A stretch of 64,000 bases of DNA, from positions 1,878,898 through 1,942,897 of the forward strand of contig PDUO01000002.1 of assembly GCA_003008705.1 (NCBI GenBank), given 5' to 3'. A model generated the notes under the pieces. It did not search any database and had not been told where the DNA came from. It saw nothing but the letters and a program-made list of their open reading frames with translations. Both the position numbers and the translations under genes were made by a program. This DNA comes from Pezicula radicicola (lineage: Eukaryota > Ascomycota > Leotiomycetes > Helotiales > Dermateaceae). Shown here piece by piece: positions 22,996 through 33,936 of this stretch. How positions within the stretch are numbered: the stretch's first letter is position 1; every line of letters begins with the position of its first letter.

Positions 22996-23411
22996 TTGTG
23001 GATATTATATGAGATAACCGAGTATGTACTTACGTGCTCCGAAGGTATCGGAATGACATCCGACATTGAACCATTTTTCCAGCATATCGATGAGATGCTT
23101 GAGACAGGCGTGCAGGCTACGTTATCAAAGCACGGTTATTATTGGTCTTACAATCGCGATAGGGAGTATCTGACATCTTGGCTGGAATTACTTGTCCTCC
23201 TCAAAATTTCACCATTGGCATTATTCACAACACAATGGACCACATGACATGGTTTAATACCGTGCAAACTCAAATCTACTCAGGAGCGGAACTGAACAGA
23301 TTTAAAGGTACTTTGGTTGTCGATGGGAAAATGCATACGTTCACTTCCATTTCCGCAATGGGTCAGTGCAAAAAATCCATACTTAGTGTGCCTGTTAACA
23401 AAAACCACTAG
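22996..23411 (+). pseudogene. Possible broken small ORF of unknown family
   Basis: Protein-like sequence in one frame (DIEPFFQHIDEMLETG, YYWSYNRDREYLTSWLE) seems to continue in a second frame (ITCPPQNFTIGIIHNTMDHM, VQTQIYSGAELNRFKGTL, FTSISAMGQC) with a switch near 23180-23190. No good GT-AG intron fits the switch, so a frameshift is likely. I do not recognise the family. It could instead be two unrelated spurious frames. Confidence 0.35.
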
Positions 23412-24456
23412 GAGAACTCGCTTTACTATCTACAGTAATATTATATTCTCTCGAACTTATAACTAGGTGTAGGAACTCTATCTTAATTATCCTCTCTGTA
23501 TCTTAGATAGTAAAATCAAGACAACGGTAGATATTAAGGTCTATACAACGTATAGGTGATGATCGAGCGGTAAGAATTTTGGTTGCAAATATAAAGGCGT
23601 ATATTAGCTTATCGAGAAATATCGGAGCTTCCCTAAGGACTATAAAATTCAATTTTTTTCTTGTAATTGTGTTACGCTTACTTCAGAGAGCTGTCAGCCA
23701 CTGAAAGCCCATTTCGGTCACGTGCTAGTATATCTTCATTGTGGACCATAATTGCTTCTTCTTTTTCGGGCCTTTTGCCCACCAATTTGATTTTTAATTG
23801 TAGCGCTCTACGCGCAATTGCCCTGCATCCGAAATCGGTCATTTTGTATAGGATTCGGGCACTAATTGATACCCAACCTATATATATAAAGGCCTACTGC
23901 CTCCCACTTATTTATTCAGGATCAGACAATTCAGACAGTTCTTCCATTTCCCACATATCGTGATCGAGGGTTCATAGATGCACAAGGCCCTTCGGGTCTT
24001 AGGTCGGGCAATAAATGAATATCATCATTATCATTGTCGTCATTATCATTATCTATGATGTCAGCTAGTTTTCCACAGCAGCTTAGCCACTACTAGTTAT
24101 GTAGCTAATAAGTAAGTTATTATTAGTGTTTAATAATTCTTATGATACAGCTAGTTAGTTCTAGAACTATACTTCTAGTATTTTTTAGTATACTACTAGG
24201 CATTGCCTTACACTACTAAAATTAGGAAGAAATTATTATATATAAGCAGCACTCCCCCTTGATTACAGTTTATAATATAATAGAGTACCCTTGTAATTTA
24301 CACAATTGAACCACTACTTAAAGAGGACACTTCTTTATTCGCCTTAGTCCCCTTAAGACCCGACAAATAAACTATAGCATAAGGAGTTTGCAGTCCAACT
24401 AGTAAGTTACAGTCCGTGTCTATGTTCTTGATATATCTAATAAGGATTTTAGCAAA
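23412..24456. other. AT-rich, gene-free segment
   Basis: Strongly AT-rich with many TA dinucleotides and simple ATCATTATC-like repeats (24010-24055). This looks like RIP-affected or relic repeat DNA, judged by eye. No gene seen. Confidence 0.5.
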
Positions 24457-25008
24457 ATGGATCATTTGATGCTTGGTCTTCTTATTGGGGTTATTATTAT
24501 ACAATTCTCTATCTTAGGGATAGTCTTCAAGATATACTATAGGACTCGCAAGCAAGACAACAACGATGAGGAAACTCTACTTAAGCGCGTTCCAGCTGCT
24601 TCAGAGGATAGTAAACCAGATAAAGAGACACCGACTCACCAACAGAGGATCTTTAGTATCTTAGACGCTGCTAGAGCTGCGATATACCATCCAGAAAACG
24701 TACTACCAGAGGATAAGATTGCAACAAGATGGCAAATCGTTATAGCAATTAGAGATATACCATTACTAGAACCGATACTAGGAAAAGGTTATTTCCAAAA
24801 CCGCAAGGGGAATCTTACTTTTCCACACGTCAATAGTTTTTCTGGGCTTTTGGGCGATATGAGATATGTTCAAGAAGCTGTAGAGTGGAATAGAAAGTTC
24901 AAAGAGAAGGGAGGTCTATGCGAATGTTGCAATGGGAAATGTGAACGATCTCAGTCGCCAGTAGTACAGAAACAAAAATTGAGGAAGGAGCGTGAAAGGC
25001 AGGAATAG
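24457..25008 (+). CDS. Small membrane-anchored unknown protein, 183 aa
   Basis: Single exon with an ATG at 24457. One hydrophobic N-terminal helix (about residues 4-28, LGLLIGVIIIQFSILGIVF) is followed by a basic KIYYRTRK stop-transfer stretch and a soluble domain. The domain contains ILDAARAAIYHPENVLP, IVIAIRDIPLLEPILGKGYF, NSFSGLLGDMRYVQEAVEWNRKF and a CECCNGKC cluster. The coding character (charged, no stops, good codon spread) stands out from the AT-rich surroundings. I recall similar DIPLLEPILGKGYF-type sequences in lineage-limited fungal proteins but know no function. It is probably a type I or signal-anchor protein with a Cys motif that may bind metal. Confidence 0.6.
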   Translation: MDHLMLGLLIGVIIIQFSILGIVFKIYYRTRKQDNNDEETLLKRVPAASEDSKPDKETPTHQQRIFSILDAARAAIYHPENVLPEDKIATRWQIVIAIRDIPLLEPILGKGYFQNRKGNLTFPHVNSFSGLLGDMRYVQEAVEWNRKFKEKGGLCECCNGKCERSQSPVVQKQKLRKERERQE

Positions 25009-25530
25009 TTTTGATACTAGTGTTCAGCGGCTCCTAGTTTATACAGTCTGAAATTTCACAGTTATACAGCCCTAGACTTCTAAACGTTATTTTGGAACGA
25101 TCTCATCTTGTTGCAGGCTTAATCTAGAGCCTCGGCTTCGTAGCCTTTGCACATATTCTACTCGAAGTGAAGTAAAGTCATGGAGAGAAAAAATGGCTAA
25201 ACTTAGAAATAAGGATTGGTTATTTGGTCAAACCCTACCCGTCAAACCCTACTACTGGTCTGGTAGACAGCTTAGAGATTTTGGAAGAGATAGGAGGTAT
25301 AGTTGAATACATATAGCGGAAGCCGTGCTGTAGTATCAATATAATAGGGCCACTCAATCGTCCAATGTCTCAAGAACATACGGCACTAAAGTCTGGAAAT
25401 ACACATGATTTTTGAGTAAAAAGCGGCCATCATTCCCTAGACGTTAATTATAACTCATCACAATACGTTTTTATTCCCAACTCGATATGGCATCCAGAGA
25501 GTGGAGGGATTTGCTCTTGTCAGGGTCTAA
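25009..25530. other. Intergenic, no gene seen
   Basis: Convergent flank between the membrane-anchored unknown (+) and the methyltransferase (-). Nothing recognisable. Confidence 0.45.
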
Positions 25531-26519
25531 TTAAGCCTTCTTGATAAGCACACCCTGAATCCTAGGCAGACAACTAAATGGATCTTCAGGCTCTTCGATA
25601 GCGTCCGGGTTCTCCCACTCTCCACTATTGAGAATGTCCGCCAATACATTCCGGGTCAAATGGCATCCGACAAATGTGCTCCAAGCAGGATTACAGAAAG
25701 CTTTCTTCATGTTAGCCCGTCTGCACCGCTCTTCAGTCCCTCCATTAGAAACATTTATAAGAGAGTCCACCCAGAAAAGAAAGGTTGGCAGAGACATACC
25801 TTGCGCTACAGTCGTCAAATGATTTCTACTCCATCCGTGTTCCCAGAATATAAATTTGCCTCCAGGTTTCAGTAGCTTCCACACTTCCTTCATCACGGTC
25901 TTCGGATCCTTTACTGCACACAGGACCTGGATGCATAACACGGCATCCAAACTCCCTTCCGTTATTCCCTCCTCTCTCAGAACATCGCTATCTTCAACGC
26001 CAGAAACTATAAGCTTATACCTATCCCGCAAGCTATGCTGCTCCAACTTGGCATTTATGTCGTCTTTAAAGTGGGGGTTAGGTTCAACACCATAGACATA
26101 ATTGACAAGAGAGGTATTATAACGATGAATCTGATTGCCTGGCCCAGGGCCCAGTTCAAGAACAACGCCACTAGCGGCTTGTACGAGCGAGGGAACAATG
26201 GTTGTGTCTTCAAAAGCGATAAAATTGCTAGCTACGCATGATGGTCAGTCTATAGAGGAGTTGAGGGAAGATATGGCGAGAAGGTTACAAGTTATACTGA
26301 ACAACTTTGCTGAAGCGGCATCTCGAATCTGTCGTAGGTGCACAAGTGCTACAAGACCGTCTCGACGAACCGCTTCTGTGAAAGCTTCCCAGTGCACTGT
26401 AAGGGAGGGAGGATTAGTAGAGTTGTGGAAGCGATGAGTGACAAAGACTTACGGCAAATAGAGAACCAGATCAGGCCCCATAGACGGAAAATGGAAGCAA
26501 GGCGGCCTGTTTGGGGCAT
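25531..26519 (-). CDS. Class I SAM methyltransferase, METTL7-like, membrane-anchored
   Basis: Four exons: 26519-26453, 26396-26289, 26231-25800 and 25700-25531 (258 aa), with introns of 56, 57 and 99 nt. The N-terminus (MPQTGRLASIFRLWGLIW) is a short hydrophobic anchor. The AdoMet fold shows motif I in VVLELGPGPGNQ, the acidic VYGVEPNPHF, then SLDAVLCIQVLCAVKDP and LLKPGGKFIFWEHGW. The C-terminal region (FCNPAWSTFVGCHLTRNV) resembles METTL7/thiol-methyltransferase-like proteins. Retaining the 99-nt third intron keeps the frame open; splicing at GTATGT with the CTAAC-containing acceptor gives the shorter conserved form, which I prefer. The substrate is unknown. It sits inside the AT-rich island next to transposon relics but looks intact. 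Confidence 0.85.
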
Positions 26520-27701
26520 GGTTATCTACGTGAGACGGTTGTAAATCATGTCAAACCTTTATATATATATAAAAGGACAAAATAGGAAGGAGGCGGGCGC
26601 TCGATATTTTCGTAGAATAGGGATGCCAAGTTTGTGTTGGGGAGAAAACAGAACAGTCTGGCTCGAGAAGTTGGCTCGAGAGGATGCTGCCTTGAGTTGA
26701 ATAGATTCCTCGCCTTTGTCCTATGGCGTGATTCAAAATACGCTTAACCTGACTGGAGATAGGTGTCAGATCACATGATATGAGGTATTCTCAATCCATC
26801 TTCACAACACGAATCTTGGCACTCTGCTCAGAACCAGGCTCTCTCTGCATATACTCAATGGTTATACTCTCAATGACTGAGGATTGGATGTTGACTGCCA
26901 TTCATCGGTTGCTGGAGGTGACAGAGGTAATAGGATCTGCCTTCCCGGCGGTGTTCCATCAGCAGATGCAGGGACAGTAGGTGTCGAAGCTGAGAATCTC
27001 TTCTCATCATTCATTGCTCGGCCGGTGATGAACTTGTTGTCGCCTATGAAGCGTTATCACGTGGGTCGAGCAACAGCCACAAATAATTACATACGTCGTA
27101 TTTACCCGAGTATTATGGCAGGTGCGGTGTCGTTTTACTCTAACCAAAAATCGTTAGTCGCTTCGACTCGAGTTACTCGTACCGATCCGCGTGGCGACCC
27201 TTAAATATCTTATCTTGCAGAATTCGCTTATATATCTTAAAATGTGACCTATGGCCACATTCTGTGTACTGTTCTTGGGGCCAGCTCTGCGAGTATATAT
27301 ATAATTTATAATTAAGAGAGTTGTATTCTATTAAAAGAGTTATATTATATACAAATTACTATACAATTGTCCTGCTTTCTACCCTTACTTTCCTTTGCCT
27401 CTGCCTTGTCTTACCTTACACTTATACTATATAAAATAGGCTTCGATTCGGGCTTCGATATGGGGTAGGAAGAGCTTAATAGCACGACACTACTTAATGA
27501 AAGCAATTCTATTTTTGTGATATTAGGAGTCGTTTTGAATACTTTCGGATTATCTTCAAATTTGGCGTACTTAGATTGAAGTGATAGGAAGGAATGGACT
27601 GAAAATAGGTATATTGATACGATAAGCTAAAACTCTATAGTGCCTCTATTGCGCTATTATAAAACTTCCTTCTATACGTCTTTGAGATATTAGAAATATA
27701 A
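26520..27701. other. AT-rich segment, no gene seen
   Basis: A CACGTG palindrome lies near 27058. From about 27220 the sequence is strongly AT-rich (poly-TA and TTATAATTAAG-like) and looks like repeat relic. Open frames have no recognisable domain. Confidence 0.45.
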
Positions 27702-29493
27702 TCATTCATCCCGCTTAGTTTCCGGATTGTGAACCAATCTTGTAATAACAATGGCAGGACTCTCTTCAACCGGTTGAGACCCGGAAGGCCTAGGTGAAGG
27801 GAGAGGCTGCTTCCTAGACTTTTTTAGCGCGTCCAGGCATCTCTTCCACGAATTGTAAACCTGAAGCCTTGCGTTTCCTCGAGACTGTTCTGTGTGTATT
27901 ATTCGAGTGGTGTCGTGCACAGTTTGGAGGTGCGCCTTAAGCCCCTGGCGACTTCTATAAGGAAGCATATGCCGCTCGCAAGTGATATGATGGCAATAGT
28001 AGCATTTGCCGTTCCGGACTGCGTGCAGTTTACGAAGTAGTTGCACTATTCTGATGCTATGCTCTCGGGAAGTATCCTTTTTCTTAAACGCTTCGACTAA
28101 GGAGACTCTCTATGGTGGCAAGTGAAAGATGTCTTGGTCTACAATATCCTGTTCTGCCTGGAATCCATTGTGATTTTTGAACCATTCTTGTCGTAGCTGC
28201 TTGAGCTTTTGCCTCTTTATACGATTCTATTAAACATCGATTTCTTTCATTGGTGCCTTCATCTGACGGAGCGCAACAATAGTAGGATCCCTATTCTGAA
28301 AAGAATATTGTAGGTTGACAGGAATTTTTGTTAAGATAATTTTTTGGAAAAACTCTAGGATTTTTATGACCTAATATCATTCCCGTCTCAGCCCACGTAG
28401 TAGTCTCTGCATTACTGTGAGTTTAAGCCCTATAATTGCTTTTATTAGAGCACTTACGATTTAGAACGTTTGCAGCGCCGCGTCTAACAGCGTACGAAGT
28501 TACTAGGTACCGATAGCTACAACGGAATGTAAGACTTGTTACTAAATGGTTGTAGGCATTCGCCTACAAAGCGTGAACATCTTTCTTCAAATAGCTAGAT
28601 GTTGAGGTTCAAAAGAGAGGTGTATCTAAGACACTAGATTTGAACTTGATATGTTCAACCTTAGACTCTATATCCATTGAATAGAGTTGTTCTGAACTCG
28701 ATACGTTTTGGAATGCGTTGTTCTCGAATGCTAATACGAGGAAAAGCGAGATCGGACACATGTACCGGATTTCCAAGTCCTCCCAGACGGTCATTTAGAG
28801 GCTATCTCATGTTAGTTTATGCTACTGTCGGACTTTGTACTTACAATTTTCCCTCGTCGTTCCTGTCTCCCTTTATTAAGTTGAATGTGAAAGTGAGACT
28901 TATTATAGGGTGGCCGCCCGAAGGATCTTTGTAGAGTGAGAAACACAAATCCTATAATAGATTGATTAGCTATTAGAAACAAGATTAGAGATTTAACATG
29001 AGCTCAGTATGTTATAGCCTTTTCGTTGCTTCGATACGAGTCTAAGACTACGAGAACGTCTGGGCGAGCACTAGTAAAAGCGAGCACAAGCAAGTATAAC
29101 GCTAGTTGGATGCGTGAGCGCTCATTTCGAAATACATAAGGATCTTTTGCCTATAAAAATTAAATGAGCACATCGAGGTCTTAAGAAACTACTATTAGTT
29201 TCTTACGAACTTTTGTCCTTAAACCAAACAAATCCTTCTACTCCCTATATATATTCCAGAATGATTAGTTTCTTAGGTTAAAAGGAGCAAGATATTCTTA
29301 CGTTTCGAACATCCTCAACAACATCCTCAACAACATCCTCCTTGATAATTAAGCCATCCCGTTTACATGCCGTTACAAGGTTAATAAGGTAGGCATTCAA
29401 AGTTTGTAGAGCAAGGTATTCGCCTATCTGTCCAGAATGTTCTGACATAAGTACTCTAAAGAATGTTTTCAACCACCTTGCATTAGGAACCAA
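27702..29493 (-). pseudogene. Decayed DUF3435 / FluG-like tyrosine recombinase relic
   Basis: Four collinear - strand blocks in different frames match the order of DUF3435-type proteins. (1) 29493-29278: RWLKTFFRVLMSEHSGQIGE, the N-terminal DNA-binding-like region. (2) 29144-29046: ERSRIQLALYLLVLAFTSAR followed by PDVLV, the box-I block carrying the catalytic-type Arg of tyrosine recombinases. (3) 28936-28845: LYKDPSGGHPIISL then TFNLIKGDRNDEGK. (4) 28791-28609: YMCPISLFLVLAF then ENNAFQ and SSVLDTPLF. A C-terminal Cys/His block is at about 28005-27912 (KCYYCHHITCERH, LKAHLQTVH). Stops and frame switches lie between blocks; some gaps could be introns (a GTAAGT to CTAACATGAGATAG pair follows block 3 but leaves the wrong frame). 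DUF3435 includes captains of Starship mobile elements as well as other FluG-like proteins. Family recognition is from memory. Confidence 0.7.
29308..29341. repeat. 12-bp tandem repeat inside the recombinase relic
   Basis: The unit AACATCCTCAAC occurs about 2.8 times. On the - strand it reads as repeated EDVV in the N-terminal recombinase block. Confidence 0.85.
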
Positions 29494-30561
29494 GTCTGGC
29501 TTCCCAATACGCTCCTTGAACCTGAAGTCTTACTTAGAATTACTTTCGGAACATTACAACCTCTAAAACTTCGACTCACTTGATCCAATACTCAAGGCTA
29601 ATAGTGTATTCCTTTCAGTCGGCTGACCAATAATTGGTAGAGCTCTGCTGTCACCTTGTTCTGCTAGCTGCAATATCTACTCGGTTGTCAACTTTGCTTG
29701 CATTATAATAGATTGAGGTTGCAATAGAAGATTGATTGTTATTTCAAGGTTTATAAGACGGGGAAATAAAATAGGAGTATACAGAGCAGTAGAATTGTAG
29801 CAGCTGCACTGAAGCCATTTATGGAGGGGGGTTCAAGTCTGAAAAAGAAGGCAGAAATGAGCACCACAAGTTACACAACCTATTCCTCCTGATCTCTCTC
29901 TGTAAGTCTCGCTCCATCTATGTTGCAACTTGTAGACTAAGCAGTTTCTTCTTTCAACTCGCAGATATCCAAAGTCGTGAAGTCAGAAAGGAGCATAGGG
30001 ATCTGATTTTGGCCTAGAAGTGGCCGCTCTCACATCGAGTCATGTGATGTTAAGGCAAGATCAAGAGCAGCAGTCGAAGACTACTTAATGTATAATTGAT
30101 GCTTCACAGCTTGTCTTAGTTTATACCACTTAACCAAGACCACTTGCTGTTGTTTGATCAGTCTTTCTTACTCCGCAATATGTTCCACAGACATCCGCTC
30201 GGCATCATTCCCCACTCCATGAAACTATGTTTGTCACTACCGGTAACCAGTTAGTACCTACCTACTGTACGAAGGTAAGGCATTCATCGTCTGCTCATTG
30301 CATGATGTAATTATTTCTGATCTCCATACAAGTCCCATTCGAGATTTTGACGTTTTAATTTCCTGGAAGGATGTACAGGAGATCAGAATCCTCATTAGCC
30401 ACTTATTTGAGAAATCTTGTGTCGTTTTTATTTTGCCCGGGAAGCGACACATTACAGAAACGTGACCCGTTTTCTCATTGCGTTGGTAGCCTCGCGGAGC
30501 ACTACTTCCTCCACAGCAAGTATATTTCTAACAAGACTTCCAACTCAGTACGTCGCCCAAA
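29494..30561. other. Island edge and GET4 promoter
   Basis: AT-rich relic sequence to about 29.9 kb, then more balanced composition up to the GET4 start. No gene or clear terminal repeat seen. Confidence 0.45.
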
Positions 30562-31644
30562 ATGAGTACGAAAATCGAAAAGATCATTGTGCGCTTGCAG
30601 TCGAAGTAAGGGCTTTAATTTGTTTGTGCGATCATACGCTGATCTCCATTGTAGAACCGCTGAAGGCCAATATTATGAAGCGCAGCAGCAAACCCGGGTT
30701 GTCGCAGCTCGCTATGTCAAGCAAGAGAACTGGGAGGCCGCCATTGACATCCTGTATAATGTTGCGCAATCGTTACTAAAAGCTGGCCAAGGTGGAAGTG
30801 GTGGAGATCTGTCTCTTTTCCTGGTCGACGTCTACAAGCAGGCGGAGCTAAAACCGAACTCAAGTAACAAGGGCAAGCTGCTGACGCTGCTACGACTATT
30901 CGATGGTGAGGAACCTACGAGGAAGAAGTTCATTACGGAAATTATTGTGTATGTTAGCTGCTCCAGATTTAAGGACACCCAAACTGACCAGATGACAGAT
31001 GGTCTGCAAAGTACGGCGATTATCCCGCTGGCGAACCCGAATTACACCATATTGCCGGATCGTTATACGCAGAAGAACACGAAGCATATGAGGCTGAACG
31101 ACATCTTGCGCTTGGCACCAAAGACTCACCCGAAGTGTTTGCGAAGTTGGAGTACGAATGGTACACACAGGACGACTCTCACACGGCTGCTCTCTACGCT
31201 GCACGAGCAGTTTTCCCATACCTCCTCGTTGGCAATATTCGTGACGCTACCAAATCCCTTCGACTTTTCACGAGCAGATTGACCGAAGCAAATAAGAATT
31301 TGAGTGTGCAGGACGTTAGTAGCGGCAGTTCAGACATCAGGATATATCCAAGTCTACCTCTACTGAACTTCTTGGGTCTCTTATTATTGGCAGTACAGAA
31401 GGGCAATGCGGATCTTTACAAGCAGCTGAAGACCAAATATGTGGCGCATATCAAGGAAGTTGGCAGTTGGGACGAGACTCTGACGACACTTGGAGAGATG
31501 TATTTTGGCATCCAGCGACCAAGGCAAGGCAATCCTTTGTTTGATATGATGGGAAGCATGTTCGGAGGAGGCGCTGGTCCTGCAGCACAGAACCCACAGA
31601 CAAGGCGTGTACAGGCACCACCAGCCGCCGAAGGCCTTGACTGA
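30562..31644 (+). CDS. GET4: Get4, GET-pathway component for tail-anchored proteins
   Basis: Get4 with Get5 bridges Sgt2 to the Get3 ATPase and hands over tail-anchored membrane proteins for insertion into the ER. Exons: 30562-30605, 30655-30948 and 30999-31644 (327 aa); introns of 49 and 50 nt with GTAAGG and GTATGT donors. The short first exon (MSTKIEKIIVRLQSK) is needed for the first helix. The alpha-solenoid features are QYYEAQQQTRVVAARYVKQ, AIDILYNVAQSLLKAGQGGSGG, LLTLLRLF, KFITEIIVWSAKYGD, GEPELHHIAG and SLPLLNFLGLLLLAVQ. The C-terminus is Gly/Pro-rich (FGGGAGPAAQNPQTRR). Length fits the family (about 310-350 aa). The gene ends about 107 bp from the convergent - strand gene. Confidence 0.95.
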
Positions 31645-31751
31645 ATACAACTATATGGACAAGAAGCGGCTCTTCCAATTTGAACTCCTGACTCCTGGGT
31701 ATCACTTATGCGCTCAAATCATTATGCAAACGCTGGTGTAGGTCTCGTCAA

Positions 31752-32329
31752 CTATCGCATGGCGGGCTCAACTTCCGCTTCGTACATCCAATTGTCTTCT
31801 GATAGCGCCGCTACCTTCGCGCGTAGGCTGGCCTTTACAGCTTCGAGGAGTTCTAAAAGCATTTAGAATTAGATTATCGTCACGAAAAAGAAAAGGAGAC
31901 AAGGTGCACTAACCAGCCGGCTCACTTGGGGCTCTATTCCTGTCTCTCTGGTGATGCTTCACAGCGTCTGCTAATCTCTGTCTTTCCTCTGCCAATATAG
32001 TCAATCAATTGCCCACGCCATAGTATTCCATAGAACATACTCTCATCTTCATGTGCATCTACCTGTCCACCATCTTCCTCGTCGTCTAGACTCTGCAAAG
32101 GTGGATCGCCAATCTGGAAATCCCCATTCTGATCCCTTATGACAATGTCCGAGGTTCCAGTGTCTGGTTCGATGTCTAATCGCAGTGTTTCTGCGGATGT
32201 AGAGGTTGAGCTGGTTGTAGGTCGGCGGCTAAGATGTTGATGGAAAAGGTTGCGACGCACGCCTCTGCCTGTGATGTGATTAGATGAGGTACTGGCGGTT
32301 GCTTGCCGTCGTTCTGGCATCTTGTACAT
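31752..32329 (-). CDS. Small conserved-looking unknown protein, 154 aa
   Basis: Exons: 32329-32041, 31988-31914 and 31852-31752. The introns are 52 and 61 nt, with a GTATGT donor for the first and a GTTAGT donor for the second; splicing brings three different frames into one protein, which supports the model. The start could be Met1 (32329) or Met4 (32320). The N-terminal ~95 residues are Ser/Thr/Arg-rich then acidic. The C-terminal ~55 residues form a likely helix pair (RQRLADAVKHHQRDRNRAPS, ELLEAVKASLRAKVAALSED, NWMYEAE). I do not recognise the family. It is divergent from RAI1 (300 bp) and convergent to GET4. Confidence 0.72.
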
Positions 32330-32628
32330 CTATTGATTGAATATAGGTAAAACTCAAAAGTAAAGAATGCATCTCAAGTTCTGGACATATGTTTTTGTTG
32401 ATGTGATTTGTTTTCATGGGGCAACGAGGCTATGTAGGGTACATGCTGCACCAGCCACACTCGCGCAAGGCTGAACGGAATCATTTTAGACAAGAGACAT
32501 GGACACAAGAAAGTCATCCATTTCTCTTCCCCATCACATCAACATTCAACATAATTCTAAATATCCATCATCAACTACATCGGCGCTCCTTAGTCCGCTC
32601 AAGATGCTACCTACAGCAGATACTCAGA
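32330..32628. promoter_or_regulatory. Divergent promoter, small unknown / RAI1
   Basis: About 300 bp between two divergent start codons; no distinct motif seen. Confidence 0.4.
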
Positions 32629-33936
32629 ATGAGTAGCCGATTCGAAATCCAGCCCATTGGGAGGTTCGTAGGAGCCAGCGCAGCACTCAAACGTCCCAAG
32701 GTAGAGCAATTCATTCATGTTCTTGGCCTATAAACAGAGAAAATGGAGGCTCTTCACTTGGTATTTATTACTAATATCAACACAGGAAATAGCATGTTTC
32801 TCTTACGATGACAAGCATACGTTTCGCCTGGACGACTCGTCCATCAGATATTACTATCCACCAACCCTAGGTGCTAATCTTTCAAGGGGGTTCGAGACCT
32901 TCCAAAAACTTGACGACACTACCGATGATCACCTGGACAGCCTACTGAAAACAATGATAGCCAGAGAGCAAAACACTGGCACAAAAATTGAAGCGAGCCT
33001 AGTCACATGGCGTGGGATGATCACTAAACTGATGTCAGCTATATTTACTGACAGGGATGGCTTCGAGATGAATGCTACACTATTCCAGGACACACTTTTC
33101 CTTGAGGAAAATCATGCATACAAACTGAATTCTCAGAAAAGGCAATCTCAACAAGTGGCTCAACCAGGGAGGCCATCACAGGATATGATGAGTTTCTGGG
33201 GCTACAAGTTCGAAACTTTATGCTTAATGCCAGCACCATGGGACGAAACTTCTCGAGATTATATCGAGAACCGAGAGAACGAGGTTGTCAACAATCATGC
33301 CCAGTATTGCTCAGTTGTACGGACAGGCATCGGCAAGCATGTTATGATCCTAGGAGGTGAAGTGGATGCTGTCTGGGACATCAAACCTACAGATGATAGC
33401 CCTATAAATTGGGTGGAATTGAAGACGAGCGCGGATATTCGAAATGATAGGGACATGGTCACATTCGAGCGTAAGCTAATGAAATTTTGGATTCAATCGT
33501 TTTTGCTAGGTGTACCCAAAATTATTGTTGGCTTCCGAACGCCGGATGGCTTCCTTAAGAGAGTTGAAGAAATGGATACAGCATCCATACCTGGAACAGT
33601 CAAACGAAGAGGAAAAGGGACTTGGGATGGAAATATGTGTATCAATTTCACCTCTGGTTTACTCGACTGTAAGTACCACATTTCCATCTTTTTCAGTATT
33701 AGCTTCTCATTCCTAATACAAAATTAGTTTTGAGAGCGACCATTGTCGACGAGGGCGTGTGGAGGATTAGAAGAAAGGAGAGGTCACCTATGATTGAAGT
33801 ATTCCGAGTTGAGGAGACCGGTCATGGCGATATCCTCTCAGACGAGTTTATCAATTGGAGAATAAAGCTCGCCATGACACCAATGAGCAGGCCACAATCT
33901 CCGCAAGATGTGTCAACGCAGGCAACTGAAGCATAG
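32629..33936 (+). CDS. RAI1: Rai1/DXO-family decapping nuclease
   Basis: Partner of the 5'-3' exonuclease Rat1 in the nucleus. The family removes incomplete or NAD caps and pyrophosphate from RNA 5' ends. Exons: 32629-32700, 32786-33668 and 33728-33936 (387 aa); introns of 85 and 59 nt, each with a clean acceptor. Active-site elements are present: the DDSSIRYYYPP N-terminal signature, WGYKFE (E167), GGEVDAVWD with the ExD metal ligands (E216, D218), and the ELKTS strand (E235, K237). The KFWIQSFLLGVPKIIVGFR stretch follows. The C-terminal exon encodes FLRATIVDEGVWRIRRKE. Nothing is missing, so the enzyme is predicted active. Confidence 0.95.

Noticed and set aside
22000..30500. A complete Starship or other large mobile element
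   Set aside because: Only a decayed recombinase relic is visible; I could not find terminal repeats, target duplication or recognisable cargo borders.
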